From contig CALKAN010000037.1 in assembly GCA_937983035.1 (NCBI GenBank), forward strand, positions 1-16,904: a stretch of 16,904 nucleotides of DNA, read 5' to 3'. The stretch is from an uncultured Paenibacillaceae bacterium (GTDB lineage Bacteria; Bacillota; Bacilli; Paenibacillales; CALAME01). Made by a program: the position numbers and the translations under genes. Below the pieces are notes generated by a model, which ran no database searches, had not been told where the DNA came from, and saw only the letters and a program-made list of their open reading frames with translations. Below, piece after piece: positions 1 to 7,657 of the stretch; within the stretch, counting starts at the first letter, position 1, and each line of letters begins with the position of its first letter.

Positions 1-1285
1 TGCGCCTGTAAATTCAATGAATGAAACAGAGACCGACAGTAAACAAAACGTTGAAGCTGCGGAGGAACTGGCCGCAGAGGAAGAGGAGCCGGCTGAGCCG
101 GTTGAATTGTATTTCTATTCCCCGTCCGGCGATTACGACACGGAAGGCTTCATGCGTGTGTACGGGAATGCCATTCAAGAGGCCTTTCCGCATGTGACGC
201 CGAAATATCATGAAGCAGACCGGGGCCTGGGCACTCTGATTACGGCAGGAGAAAAAATTGATGTGCTGTACAGCTCGATCGGTCAAACGGCATTATCTGT
301 TTTGGCGTACGATATGCAATTCGATATTTCAGAATTGATCGAAAAACACAATTTTGACTTGTCTCGTCTAGAGCCGACGACCGTGGAAATTCAGCGTTTG
401 CTGGCCGACGGCGGGATGTATGGAATTCCGGTTTCCACCAACTCTTTAACGATGTATTATAACCGCGATTTGTTTGATCAATTTGGAGTGGAGTATCCGA
501 GGGACGGCATGAGCTGGGACGAAGTGTATGACTTGACGAGAGTGATGAGCCGAACCGTAGACGGCGTGAGGTACCATGGTTTGATTTTGTCGATTGACCA
601 TACGATGATGCTGGACCCGCTTTCACCGACATATATTGATAAAGACACGAATCAAGCTTTGTTCTCAACCGATGTATTTAAACGGGCTTTTCAAACGATC
701 ACTAATTTTTATCATATCAGCGGCAATGAAGTCGATCATTCGACCCGAGATTACGGCAGTCAGTTGAAACTGTACCAGGATGAGAAAGTTGTGGGCATGT
801 TTCTCGGTTTAAGCAAACTTGGCGCGACACACTTTGCCGACCATACGAATCTCAATTGGGACGTTGCTTCTTATCCGCATTATGAAGATCAGCCTGACAT
901 TGGACCGCAGTCTTATCCAAACTATTTTTATATTTCGCAAGTCAGTGAGCATAAAGACGTTGCCTTTCAGGTGCTGGCGTACATGACAGACGAACAATTT
1001 CAACTGCGGCTGGCGCGTCAAGGGGAATTTCCTATACTGCAAAATACAAATTTGATGGATGAATATGCAGCTGATCTGCCGCATATGCAAGACAAAAACA
1101 TTTCTGCATTGCTGCCGGACAAATTTGCAATGCCGGCATTTCAAGGAGAATTTCAACAAATCGGAAAAGTGGAGCTGAGGGAAGCTTATTATAACGTGAT
1201 CTTAGGGCTGCAAGACGTGAACACGGCTTTGCGCGAAGCGGATGAACGTATCAACCAGCGGATCGCGGAGCGTCTGGCGCAATAG
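1..1285 (+). CDS. ABC transporter extracellular solute-binding protein (sugar-type, family 1), 5' partial
   Basis: Binds an extracellular ligand, probably a carbohydrate, and delivers it to an ABC permease. The frame is open back to the window edge: the codons before the ATG at 17 read A-P-V-N-S in frame, so the signal peptide and probable lipobox lie upstream and 427 residues are visible. After an acidic Glu/Ala-rich linker (roughly the first 30 residues, a common spacer behind a lipoprotein cysteine) comes a typical periplasmic-binding fold: 'VELYFYSPSGDYD', 'GEKIDVLYSS', 'YGIPVSTNSLTMYYNRDLFD' and the Trp-Asp-Glu 'MSWDEVYDLTR' block are hallmarks of family 1 sugar-binding proteins. The stop is TAG at 1283-1285. 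The permease genes are not in the window. The convergent AraC-type gene is a plausible regulator of this transporter (inference). The ligand cannot be read from the sequence. Confidence 0.85.
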   Translation, partial: APVNSMNETETDSKQNVEAAEELAAEEEEPAEPVELYFYSPSGDYDTEGFMRVYGNAIQEAFPHVTPKYHEADRGLGTLITAGEKIDVLYSSIGQTALSVLAYDMQFDISELIEKHNFDLSRLEPTTVEIQRLLADGGMYGIPVSTNSLTMYYNRDLFDQFGVEYPRDGMSWDEVYDLTRVMSRTVDGVRYHGLILSIDHTMMLDPLSPTYIDKDTNQALFSTDVFKRAFQTITNFYHISGNEVDHSTRDYGSQLKLYQDEKVVGMFLGLSKLGATHFADHTNLNWDVASYPHYEDQPDIGPQSYPNYFYISQVSEHKDVAFQVLAYMTDEQFQLRLARQGEFPILQNTNLMDEYAADLPHMQDKNISALLPDKFAMPAFQGEFQQIGKVELREAYYNVILGLQDVNTALREADERINQRIAERLAQ

Positions 1286-1298
1286 GACTGCATGCCTG

Positions 1299-1333
1299 AA
1301 AAAAATGAGCCGGCACCTTAGGGGGTGCTGGCT
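1299..1333 (-). terminator. Intrinsic terminator of the AraC-family gene, stem overlapping its stop codon
   Basis: Arms AGCCGGCACC (1308-1317) and GGTGCTGGCT (1324-1333) form a 10-bp stem with one G.T pair and a 6-nt loop. Read on the minus strand, the stem is followed by a T7 tract (A7 at 1299-1305 on the plus strand). The stop codon of the minus-strand gene (1318-1320) sits in the loop, so the last codons form part of the stem. It may also act weakly on the plus-strand gene ending at 1285, but the plus side has no clean T tract. Confidence 0.75.
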
Positions 1334-2202
1334 TGTTCGCTTGTTTGCTTGCGGTATTGTCTGGGCGACATGTTGTGATTTTTGCGAAAAAGACGATTGA
1401 AAAAGCTGATGTCATTAAAGCCGATTTCCAAGGCGATTTCAGAGATGGGCAGTTTTGTATTTTGCAGCAATTGTTCCGCGATTTTAAGTCGAACATTGTT
1501 GCGGTAATCCAACAGACTGTATCCTGTATGCGCTTTAAAATGGTGCCTTAATGAAGATTCGCTCATGCCGCATATTTGAGACAGCTCGTATAACGAGAAC
1601 GATTCGTCATAATGCAGTTCGATAAATTGCTTGACTTGATCCATCAGTTCTGAAATAGACTGATTTTTTATTTGCTTGTGATCTTGGTAGCAGCGGCTGA
1701 GATAGATGAAGCATTCTACGAGTTTCGTTTTGATGATGATGTCATAGCCCGGTTTTTTCTCTTGATATTCAGCCGTGATTTGATCGAGGATGTGCTGCAG
1801 ACCTACTCTTTCTGTCGGGAGCAAGTGCAGATGCGACGGCAGCGGCGTGGATCGCAAAAAAGGCTCTAAGTAATAAAAGGAGACATAGGACGGATTCGTA
1901 AATAATATGCTCAATTCTTTCGCAAAAAAAGAAGGCTGAAACAGTACGTTGTATTTGACTAATGTTTCATCTTGGACATGAAAAGCATGGGGGGTTTCCG
2001 GTTCGATAAACAGCACATCCCCTGCTTCAATTCGAGTGGACTTGCCTTGGTATTCATGAATGCCGCTTCCTGAAATGACATAAACAAATTCAACAAATTC
2101 ATGACAATGCTTTTTGATGCTGCGATTTGAAACAGTCAAAGGGAAAATGTGAAATAGAAATTCTTTGCGAGCTAAATATTGATTCATGCGGTATCTTTTC
2201 AT
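1318..2202 (-). CDS. AraC-family transcriptional regulator with N-terminal cupin domain
   Basis: A DNA-binding regulator of 294 residues. The N-terminal half (about 15-150) is a cupin-like sensor, seen in 'KKHCHEFVEFVYVISGSG', 'IEAGDVLFIEPETPHAF' and the spaced His residues. The C-terminal about 100 residues are a double helix-turn-helix: 'FSLYELSQICGMSESSLRHH' is the first HTH and 'PISEIALEIGFNDISFFNRL' with 'MSPRQYRK' is the classical AraC signature. The frame opens at a GTG (2214), but a strong AGGTGG (minus strand, 2211-2216) lies 8 nt before the ATG at 2202, so that ATG is preferred. Orientation is convergent with the solute-binding protein gene, as in many Paenibacillus sugar loci, suggesting carbohydrate-responsive control of that transporter (inference). 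The effector is unknown. Confidence 0.9.
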   Translation of the reverse strand: MKRYRMNQYLARKEFLFHIFPLTVSNRSIKKHCHEFVEFVYVISGSGIHEYQGKSTRIEAGDVLFIEPETPHAFHVQDETLVKYNVLFQPSFFAKELSILFTNPSYVSFYYLEPFLRSTPLPSHLHLLPTERVGLQHILDQITAEYQEKKPGYDIIIKTKLVECFIYLSRCYQDHKQIKNQSISELMDQVKQFIELHYDESFSLYELSQICGMSESSLRHHFKAHTGYSLLDYRNNVRLKIAEQLLQNTKLPISEIALEIGFNDISFFNRLFRKNHNMSPRQYRKQTSEQASTP

Positions 2203-2286
2203 CTTCTCAGCCACCTGCCTGACGAATGAATGATCAAAAACTCAGCAGAATATTGTCAGATCAGTTCCCATGCGATGCTTTTCCTT

Positions 2287-2315
2287 AGTATAATGCAAAT
2301 TTTTCCAAATTTAAA
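2287..2315 (-). promoter_or_regulatory. Candidate sigma-A promoter of the AraC-family gene
   Basis: On the minus strand, TTTAAA (2310-2315, 4 of 6 to TTGACA) and TATACT (2287-2292, 5 of 6 to TATAAT) are separated by exactly 17 nt. It lies about 85 nt upstream of the preferred start codon. The -35 match is weak, so this is a sequence-only prediction. Confidence 0.45.
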
Positions 2316-2456
2316 GTGGGATTTTTTTGCAAAACCATAAACGAGAGTCCTAGGATTTCTGATCATGAATTTAGGTTTATGCGATGAAATCGTTCGTCGG
2401 ATAAAACATGCAAATTTTTACATATTTTTTAGAAATTTGATGATACGGTCCAAAAA

Positions 2457-2569
2457 ATATCATTTTTAACGTAACTTTTAGGGGAAAGTTAGAGTCTAAT
2501 AGAGTAGGATATCATTTTTTTAGCAGCGACAACGAAGAATGTTAGTCCTAATAGAGAGAAAAATAGGAC
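2457..2569. repeat. Degenerate tandem duplication (about 52 bp) upstream of the glycosidase gene
   Basis: ATATCATTTTT occurs at 2457-2467 and again from 2509. GTTAG...CTAATAGAG occurs at 2488-2503 and again at 2541-2555, keeping the 52-53 bp offset. The two halves have diverged in between. The second copy also contains the inverted pair GTCCTA (2545-2550) / TAGGAC (2564-2569), which could form a small hairpin or an operator half-site pair. Confidence 0.5.
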
Positions 2570-2597
2570 ATCAGCATCAAGAAAGGAGAGGGAACCG

Positions 2598-5444
2598 ATG
2601 CTGCATCGAATGGCTGGCAAAATTCGCTTGCGTAACAGCAACAAGCAGTCGCAGCAAAGATTGGAACAAGAGAAACGATTTCAGTTATATCGCTTAGAAC
2701 AAGATCTCAGAATGCGAGGTGAAAAAGCAAGACATGACCGGCCGGTGAAACTGACAGGAAAAGGCCGCAAATGGATGAAACGGGCAGCAGCGGCTGCGCT
2801 TGCCGGATTATTGGCGCTTGAGCCGGGCATGATGGGATTGCAGCATGTGGGGGGTCTTTGGAAAACGCCGCTGATCAGCACGGCGGAAGCCGCATCGGCT
2901 CCAACGGTAAAATTAATCGGCGAACAACCGATTACTTCAGGAGCGACGTTAAGAACTTATTTATGGACCTCAACGCGCGGCGGGAAGACGGTCAGCACCA
3001 GAGCCCGCGTAATTGTGACAGATTTACATAATCCTTATGTCAAGCTGGATGTAATGACAGGGATTGACGGCAAATTTACGAGAAAGCAGCCGGTGCTCGG
3101 CATGGCTAAAGAAACCGGCGCAGTCGCCGGGATTAATGGGGATTTTTTCAACACGCAGGCGGAAGGCGCGCCAATGGGGGCGGAAGTTCGCAATGAAGTG
3201 CTCACCAGTTCTCCGTCTGATTTAAAAGGAATGTATGCCTTTGGAATTACGAAAAACAATGAACCGGTCATCGATGTGTTTGGCTTTCAAGGTTCTGTCG
3301 TTGCTGCTGACGGCAGTTCGTTTCCTTTGGCGGGAATAAACCAAACTTATTATTGGAAAGAATCTGACGGCCAGCACAGCCATGCACATGCGATGTATAT
3401 TTATACAAGCGATTGGGGCAGCGCCAGCCGGGCGAATGACAGCTACACGATCCCGACAGAAGTGTTGGTGCAAGGGGATGTCGTGCAAGAGATTTCTTAT
3501 GGACAAGCGATGAACCGCACTGCGCCTAAAGACGGGTACATTTTGCGCGCGCACGGCAGAGCGGCGCAATTCATAGAAAATCACATTAAGGTTGGAGATC
3601 GAATCGAAGCGAATTACAAGCTTGTGCCGGCTCATTCCAATCTGGATGCCTCAACATTGAAAATGCTCATCGGCGGACACACGATTCTTGTCGATGAAGG
3701 AAAGCCGGCTGCTTATTCGAGAGATGTTTCCTCCATTGGCGGTTATCGCGCGCGCACGGCGATCGGCTATTCTCAGGATCAACGAAGAGCGTACTTGATC
3801 ACCGTAGACCGCACGGACAACAGAGGCGGTGACAGCGCGGGCATGAGTCTTTCTGAATTGCGTGATTTCATGGTCCAAATCGGCGTTTGGAAAGGGCTGC
3901 TGCTGGACGGCGGCGGTTCTACGCAGCTCGTGTCGCGTCCGCTCGGTTCCTATGATGTGGAACTTGTGAATGAGACGGAATTTGGCAACCAGCGCGCGGT
4001 CGTGAATGGATTAGGCCTGTATACGCTGGCGCCGCAAGGCAGCTTGAAAGGGATGATTATCAGCGGCGAGCCGATTTTGTTCATCAATCAGCAGGCTGAA
4101 TTTGATTTGAGAGCATATGACAATTATTATAATCCGCTCGAAATCGACAAAGATGCAGTGGCATGGGACGCTCCTTCGGAGCTGGGCCGGTTTGAAGGCA
4201 GCATTTTCGTTCCGCAGCGCCCCGGATCCGGGACGATCACGGCTCGGTCGGGCGGAGTGGTGAAGGAACACAGCGTGCAAATCATCGGTTTTGAACATAT
4301 TGAACAGATGATGATCAACCATTCGGAGGGCTACATGCTGTCTCCGGGAACGGAACTGGATGTTCCGGTTCGCATCGTAACGAGTTCCGGCAATGTTCTC
4401 GATGTTCCTGCAGAATCGGTGCAATGGGAAATGAAAGGATTCGATGCGAAAGTTAAGGACGGCCAGCTCGTTGTGCAGCAAGTCGCGGAGGAGGCGGAAT
4501 ACGGGCAATTGATTGCCAATTATGACGGATTCCGCGCGATGCTGGCGTTCCCAACAGGCGTGTCGCGTAAATGGAGCGATTTTGAAGACGAGCGGCTGCC
4601 GATATCTTTCGCGGGCTATCCATCTTATGTGAAAGGATCTGCGCGGCAAGTTTATGGTCTCCCTGGTGATGAACCGAACAATCATGTGCTGCTGATCGAA
4701 TATGATTTTTCAGAAGGATCAGCCACGAAAGCCGCTTACGCTGTGCTTAACGGCAGCGAGGGCATCCCATTGGAAGGAGAGCCTAAGCAAATGTCGATGC
4801 GCGTAAGAGGTGACAACAGCTTGAACTGGCTCCGTGTGGAATTTGAAGACAGCGCAGGCAAGAAGCACCTTGTCGATGTTTCGCGCAACATTAACTGGAC
4901 AGGCTGGGAGACGGTGAATGTTGATTTAAACCGGTATAACATGAGCTATCCGGTGAAGATGAACCGCATCTATGTGGCGAATCCTGAGCAATACCAGGAT
5001 GAAAGGGAAGTGCGCGGCGCCATTGCCGTAGATGACATTTACTTCCAGTATGAACGCGAGCCTGCAGATACGAAGCGCAAACAGCTTGTGCTGACGGTGG
5101 ATAAAAAGGTCATTGAAACGGATGACGGTCCGATAGAAATTGATCAAGCGCCTGTCGTCATCAATGGAACAACGCTCGTTCCGCTTCGCTTTGTCGCGGA
5201 TGCATTAGGCGGGGAAGTGAGCTGGGACAACGAGGCAAAGCATGCCGGGATGATTCGCGGCGCTCAGCTTGCAGATCTTTGGATTGATCAGAAATATGCG
5301 GTCATCGGCGGCAAAAGAGCAGAATTAAGAGTAGAACCGCAAATCATTAATCAGCGCACGATGGTGCCGCTGCGGTTGATTTCGGAGCATTTTGGCTGGA
5401 AAGTAATATGGAATCAGGAAGAGAAAACGATCACTTTGCAATAA
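2598..5444 (+). CDS. Exported phosphodiester glycosidase-family protein with C-terminal copper-amine-oxidase-like (stalk) domain
   Basis: A 948-residue secreted or wall-associated protein. Start ATG 2598 is supported by AAAGGAG (2582-2588), 9 nt upstream. An unusual charged leader of about 59 residues precedes a signal-like segment from M60 ('MKRAAAAALAGLLALEPG') ending near 'AEAASA'. The phosphodiester glycosidase (NAGPA/DUF2233) domain spans about 105-480 and contains 'NGDFFN' (180-185) and 'LDGGGS' with D437, family hallmarks; family members cleave sugar-1-phosphodiester bonds. An Ig-like region (about 484-570) and a jelly-roll-like region (about 680-820) follow. Residues about 830-948 form the copper-amine-oxidase N-terminal-like stalk ('TTLVPLRFVADALGGEVSWD', 'RTMVPLRLISEHFGWKV'). 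The natural substrate is unknown; a cell-wall or exopolysaccharide phosphodiester is a reasonable guess. No terminator is visible before degS. Confidence 0.85.
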   Translation: MLHRMAGKIRLRNSNKQSQQRLEQEKRFQLYRLEQDLRMRGEKARHDRPVKLTGKGRKWMKRAAAAALAGLLALEPGMMGLQHVGGLWKTPLISTAEAASAPTVKLIGEQPITSGATLRTYLWTSTRGGKTVSTRARVIVTDLHNPYVKLDVMTGIDGKFTRKQPVLGMAKETGAVAGINGDFFNTQAEGAPMGAEVRNEVLTSSPSDLKGMYAFGITKNNEPVIDVFGFQGSVVAADGSSFPLAGINQTYYWKESDGQHSHAHAMYIYTSDWGSASRANDSYTIPTEVLVQGDVVQEISYGQAMNRTAPKDGYILRAHGRAAQFIENHIKVGDRIEANYKLVPAHSNLDASTLKMLIGGHTILVDEGKPAAYSRDVSSIGGYRARTAIGYSQDQRRAYLITVDRTDNRGGDSAGMSLSELRDFMVQIGVWKGLLLDGGGSTQLVSRPLGSYDVELVNETEFGNQRAVVNGLGLYTLAPQGSLKGMIISGEPILFINQQAEFDLRAYDNYYNPLEIDKDAVAWDAPSELGRFEGSIFVPQRPGSGTITARSGGVVKEHSVQIIGFEHIEQMMINHSEGYMLSPGTELDVPVRIVTSSGNVLDVPAESVQWEMKGFDAKVKDGQLVVQQVAEEAEYGQLIANYDGFRAMLAFPTGVSRKWSDFEDERLPISFAGYPSYVKGSARQVYGLPGDEPNNHVLLIEYDFSEGSATKAAYAVLNGSEGIPLEGEPKQMSMRVRGDNSLNWLRVEFEDSAGKKHLVDVSRNINWTGWETVNVDLNRYNMSYPVKMNRIYVANPEQYQDEREVRGAIAVDDIYFQYEREPADTKRKQLVLTVDKKVIETDDGPIEIDQAPVVINGTTLVPLRFVADALGGEVSWDNEAKHAGMIRGAQLADLWIDQKYAVIGGKRAELRVEPQIINQRTMVPLRLISEHFGWKVIWNQEEKTITLQ

Positions 5445-5515
5445 ATGTCACTCTGTCCGTACATTTTGTGGTAGTATAAAAACAAACGACTAAATGATTG
5501 CACTAGGTGATACGG

Positions 5516-6664
5516 ATGGATGCGATTGACCAAGTAATCCGAAGCGCCATCGAAATGATGGACACTGGCAAATACCAAATCTTCGAGATCTCGCAAGCGT
5601 CGCGGGCAGAGTTGGAAACACTCAAAAAGGAACTGGAGCAGGTCAAGATGGAAATGCGGTACACGAACCGGAAGGTGGACGAACTGGAAGAAAGTTTTAA
5701 GAAATCCAGAATCCATCTTTCGGAAGTGAGCCGCAATTTCCACCGCTCTACGGAAGAAGACATTCGGCTCGCTTATGAGCAAGCGACACAATTTCAGACT
5801 GATCTGCTGATCCATCGAGAGAAAGAAGTTCATTTGCGAAATCGAAGAGATGAGCTGCAGCGCAGAATCCGTCTTGTGGAGAAAAATGTGCAGAGAGCGG
5901 AGATGGTCATTACGCAGCTCAGTGTGACGCTGGATTACTTGTCAGGAGATTTTAATCGTATTTCTAAAATGCTGGAATCCGCAAAAAATCGACAATTGCT
6001 CGGATTAAAGATTATTTTGGCGCAAGAAGAAGAAAGAAAACGTATTTCCCGGGAAATTCATGACAGTGTAGCTCAATCGATGGCGAATCTTGTCTTGCGA
6101 ACAGAGTTTTTGGAAAAACTGTTGGATCGCGGAGAATACGGAGTTGTGAAAGAGGAGATCAAAGATCTCAGAATGCAAGTGCGAACCGGATTAGAAGAAG
6201 TAAGACAAATTATTTTCAATTTGCGCCCAATGGCATTAGATGATTTGGGATTGATTCCAGCATTGCGGAAATATGTCAACGATTTTGAAGAAAAGACGAA
6301 TCTGATCGTAGAAGCGAAGTTTACCGGCAAAGAGGTGCGCATGTCTTCATCGTTGGAAGTAGCGGTTTATCGTTTTGTGCAAGAAGCTTTTTCAAATGTA
6401 TTGAAGCATGCGAAAGCGACAGTCATTCAACTCGAGGTAGCATTTCATCCAGATCATTTGACGATTTCGATTCGAGATAACGGCATAGGGTTTAATATGA
6501 AGTTGTTAGAAAGCAAAATGCAATCCGGCCAACATTACGGTTTGATCGGCATGCGCGAACGGATTGAAATGTTGGAAGGAGAATTGCGGATTGATTCGCA
6601 GTATCGCAAAGGAACGTATCTATGGATGGAAATCCCGTTGAAATCAGCTAACGTAAGGGCTTGA
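5516..6664 (+). CDS. degS: Sensor histidine kinase DegS
   Basis: Cytoplasmic histidine kinase of the DegS-DegU two-component system, controlling exoenzymes, competence and motility in Bacillus. At 382 residues it is close to the Bacillus protein. Residues about 15-165 are the DegS sensor coiled coil, including 'LSEVSRNFHRSTEEDIR'. The HisKA_3 box 'EERKRISREIHD' places the phospho-accepting His at residue 182. 'LRPMALDDLGLIPALRKY' is a DegS signature, and the ATPase boxes 'DNGIGFN' (from D321) and 'GLIGMRERIEMLEG' follow. There is no membrane segment, as expected. The frame opens at GTG 5507, but that codon overlaps the Shine-Dalgarno AGGTGA (5505-5510), so the ATG at 5516 (5-nt spacing) is preferred. 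After the His-Asp, the sequence is S-V-A-Q where Bacillus DegS has G-P-A-Q. Confidence 0.95.
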   Translation: MDAIDQVIRSAIEMMDTGKYQIFEISQASRAELETLKKELEQVKMEMRYTNRKVDELEESFKKSRIHLSEVSRNFHRSTEEDIRLAYEQATQFQTDLLIHREKEVHLRNRRDELQRRIRLVEKNVQRAEMVITQLSVTLDYLSGDFNRISKMLESAKNRQLLGLKIILAQEEERKRISREIHDSVAQSMANLVLRTEFLEKLLDRGEYGVVKEEIKDLRMQVRTGLEEVRQIIFNLRPMALDDLGLIPALRKYVNDFEEKTNLIVEAKFTGKEVRMSSSLEVAVYRFVQEAFSNVLKHAKATVIQLEVAFHPDHLTISIRDNGIGFNMKLLESKMQSGQHYGLIGMRERIEMLEGELRIDSQYRKGTYLWMEIPLKSANVRA

Positions 6665-6872
6665 TGCATGGATGCTGAAAGAGGCGGCTCTGGATGGATG
6701 CTGATCGTTGAGATGAAATCATACTAAACGGATCGAAATAGATTTGACGGCGCTGAGCAAGGCAATGATGCGGATATTTTATGCATGAACAGTTTGATGT
6801 CGGTTGATTTTATTGCCGGTTGTTTGGCAGATCAGCGCGAATTGAACATTTATCATTGAAAGGAGTTACACT
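6665..6872. other. degS-degU spacer, no gene seen
   Basis: A 208-bp gap between cognate two-component genes. GGATGCTGA is repeated near its start. A TTGACG (6744-6749) has no acceptable -10 at 16-18 nt. AAGGAG (6859-6864) is the ribosome binding site of degU. No hairpin strong enough for a terminator was found, so degU can be co-transcribed with degS. Confidence 0.5.
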
Positions 6873-7601
6873 GTGTTGGATGCGAAAGATCATAAAGACG
6901 TGGTGAAAATTCTCATTGTTGACGACCATTCGCTGCTTAGGGAAGGTTTAAAGCGAATTTTGAATATGGAAGACGATTTTGAAGTGGTAGGAGAATGCAG
7001 TGACGGCACGGAAGTATTGTCGGTTTGTGAACAAGTGCAGCCTGACGTTGTTTTAATGGATATTAACATGCCGGGCCAAAACGGCGTTGTTTCCACGGAA
7101 GAATTGAAAAAGCGTTTCCCTGACATTAAAGTGATCATTCTTTCGATTCATGATGACGAGAGTTATGTGTTTGAAACGCTTCGCATCGGAGCCGTCGGTT
7201 ATTTGTTGAAAGATATGGATTCATCAGAATTGATTCATGCGATCCGCTCAGTTGTGGACGGTTATGCTTACATACATCCAAAAGTGAGCGGCAAGCTGAT
7301 TAATCAGCTGAGGCGCATGACCTATTTGGATCAAACCGGATTGGTGCAGAAATCGAATCAGGTCATTCGCGAAGGTGCGGAGTACGTATCCAATACGGCA
7401 GAAAGTCCGTTGACCCGAAGAGAAGCTGAGGTGCTTCGTTTAATGGCTGAGGGCAAAAATAACAAGATGATTGCAGAATGTCTCTTTATCAGCGAAAAAA
7501 CAGTGAAAAATCATGTGAGCAGCATTTTGCAAAAACTGGATGTTGACGATCGCACGCAAGCTGTCATTAACTCCATTAAAAGAGGTTGGGTAAGAATATA
7601 A
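6873..7601 (+). CDS. degU: Response regulator DegU (NarL/LuxR-type)
   Basis: DNA-binding partner of DegS, 242 residues. The receiver domain occupies about 10-130: acidic pair 'VDDH' (17-20), phospho-acceptor D63 in 'LMDINMPG', and the DegU-like 'VIILSIHDDESYV' and 'GYLLKDMDSSELIHAI' (conserved Thr/Ser and Lys regions). The LuxR-type HTH runs from about 178 to the end: 'TRREAEVLRLMAEGKNNKMI', 'SEKTVKNHVSSILQKL', 'DRTQAV'. Start GTG 6873 follows AAGGAG (6859-6864). Phosphorylated DegU in Bacillus controls degradative enzymes, and the unphosphorylated form primes competence, consistent with comF downstream. Confidence 0.95.
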   Translation: MLDAKDHKDVVKILIVDDHSLLREGLKRILNMEDDFEVVGECSDGTEVLSVCEQVQPDVVLMDINMPGQNGVVSTEELKKRFPDIKVIILSIHDDESYVFETLRIGAVGYLLKDMDSSELIHAIRSVVDGYAYIHPKVSGKLINQLRRMTYLDQTGLVQKSNQVIREGAEYVSNTAESPLTRREAEVLRLMAEGKNNKMIAECLFISEKTVKNHVSSILQKLDVDDRTQAVINSIKRGWVRI

Positions 7602-7608
7602 TCGGAAC

Positions 7609-7657
7609 TTTGGGCGCCTCCTGCACATATATTGATGGTATAAGGAGGTGACCCAAA
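7609..7657 (+). promoter_or_regulatory. RNA hairpin sequestering the ribosome binding site of the gene after degU
   Basis: Left arm 7609-7622 (TTTGGGCGCCTCCT) pairs with right arm 7643-7657 (AGGAGGTGACCCAAA): 14 base pairs, one of them G.T, with a single bulged A at 7651 and a 20-nt loop (7623-7642). The right arm contains the complete Shine-Dalgarno AGGAGG and the A of the ATG start codon (7657). No T tract follows, so it is not a standard terminator. The left arm starts 8 nt after the degU stop. The role as a translational lock is inferred from pairing alone. Confidence 0.6.

Larger units (their letters stand above)
2203..2597. other. AT-rich divergent control region without a gene
   Basis: No credible ORF. 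It separates the AraC gene (-) from the glycosidase gene (+) and holds a candidate sigma-A promoter for the minus-strand gene, a 12-bp direct repeat ATGCAAATTTTT (2293-2304 and 2408-2419), a short palindrome TCCTAGGA (2348-2355), and a degenerate tandem duplication just before the downstream gene. A -10-like TCTAAT (2495-2500) exists on the plus strand, but I see no good -35 at the right distance. Confidence 0.6.

Noticed and set aside
4011..4685. 224-codon minus-strand frame opposite the glycosidase gene
   Set aside because: A shadow of a gene with strong GC-biased third positions; no motif, and the plus-strand domains are unambiguous.
6744..6772. Promoter for degU in the degS-degU gap
   Set aside because: TTGACG has no -10-like hexamer at 16-18 nt.
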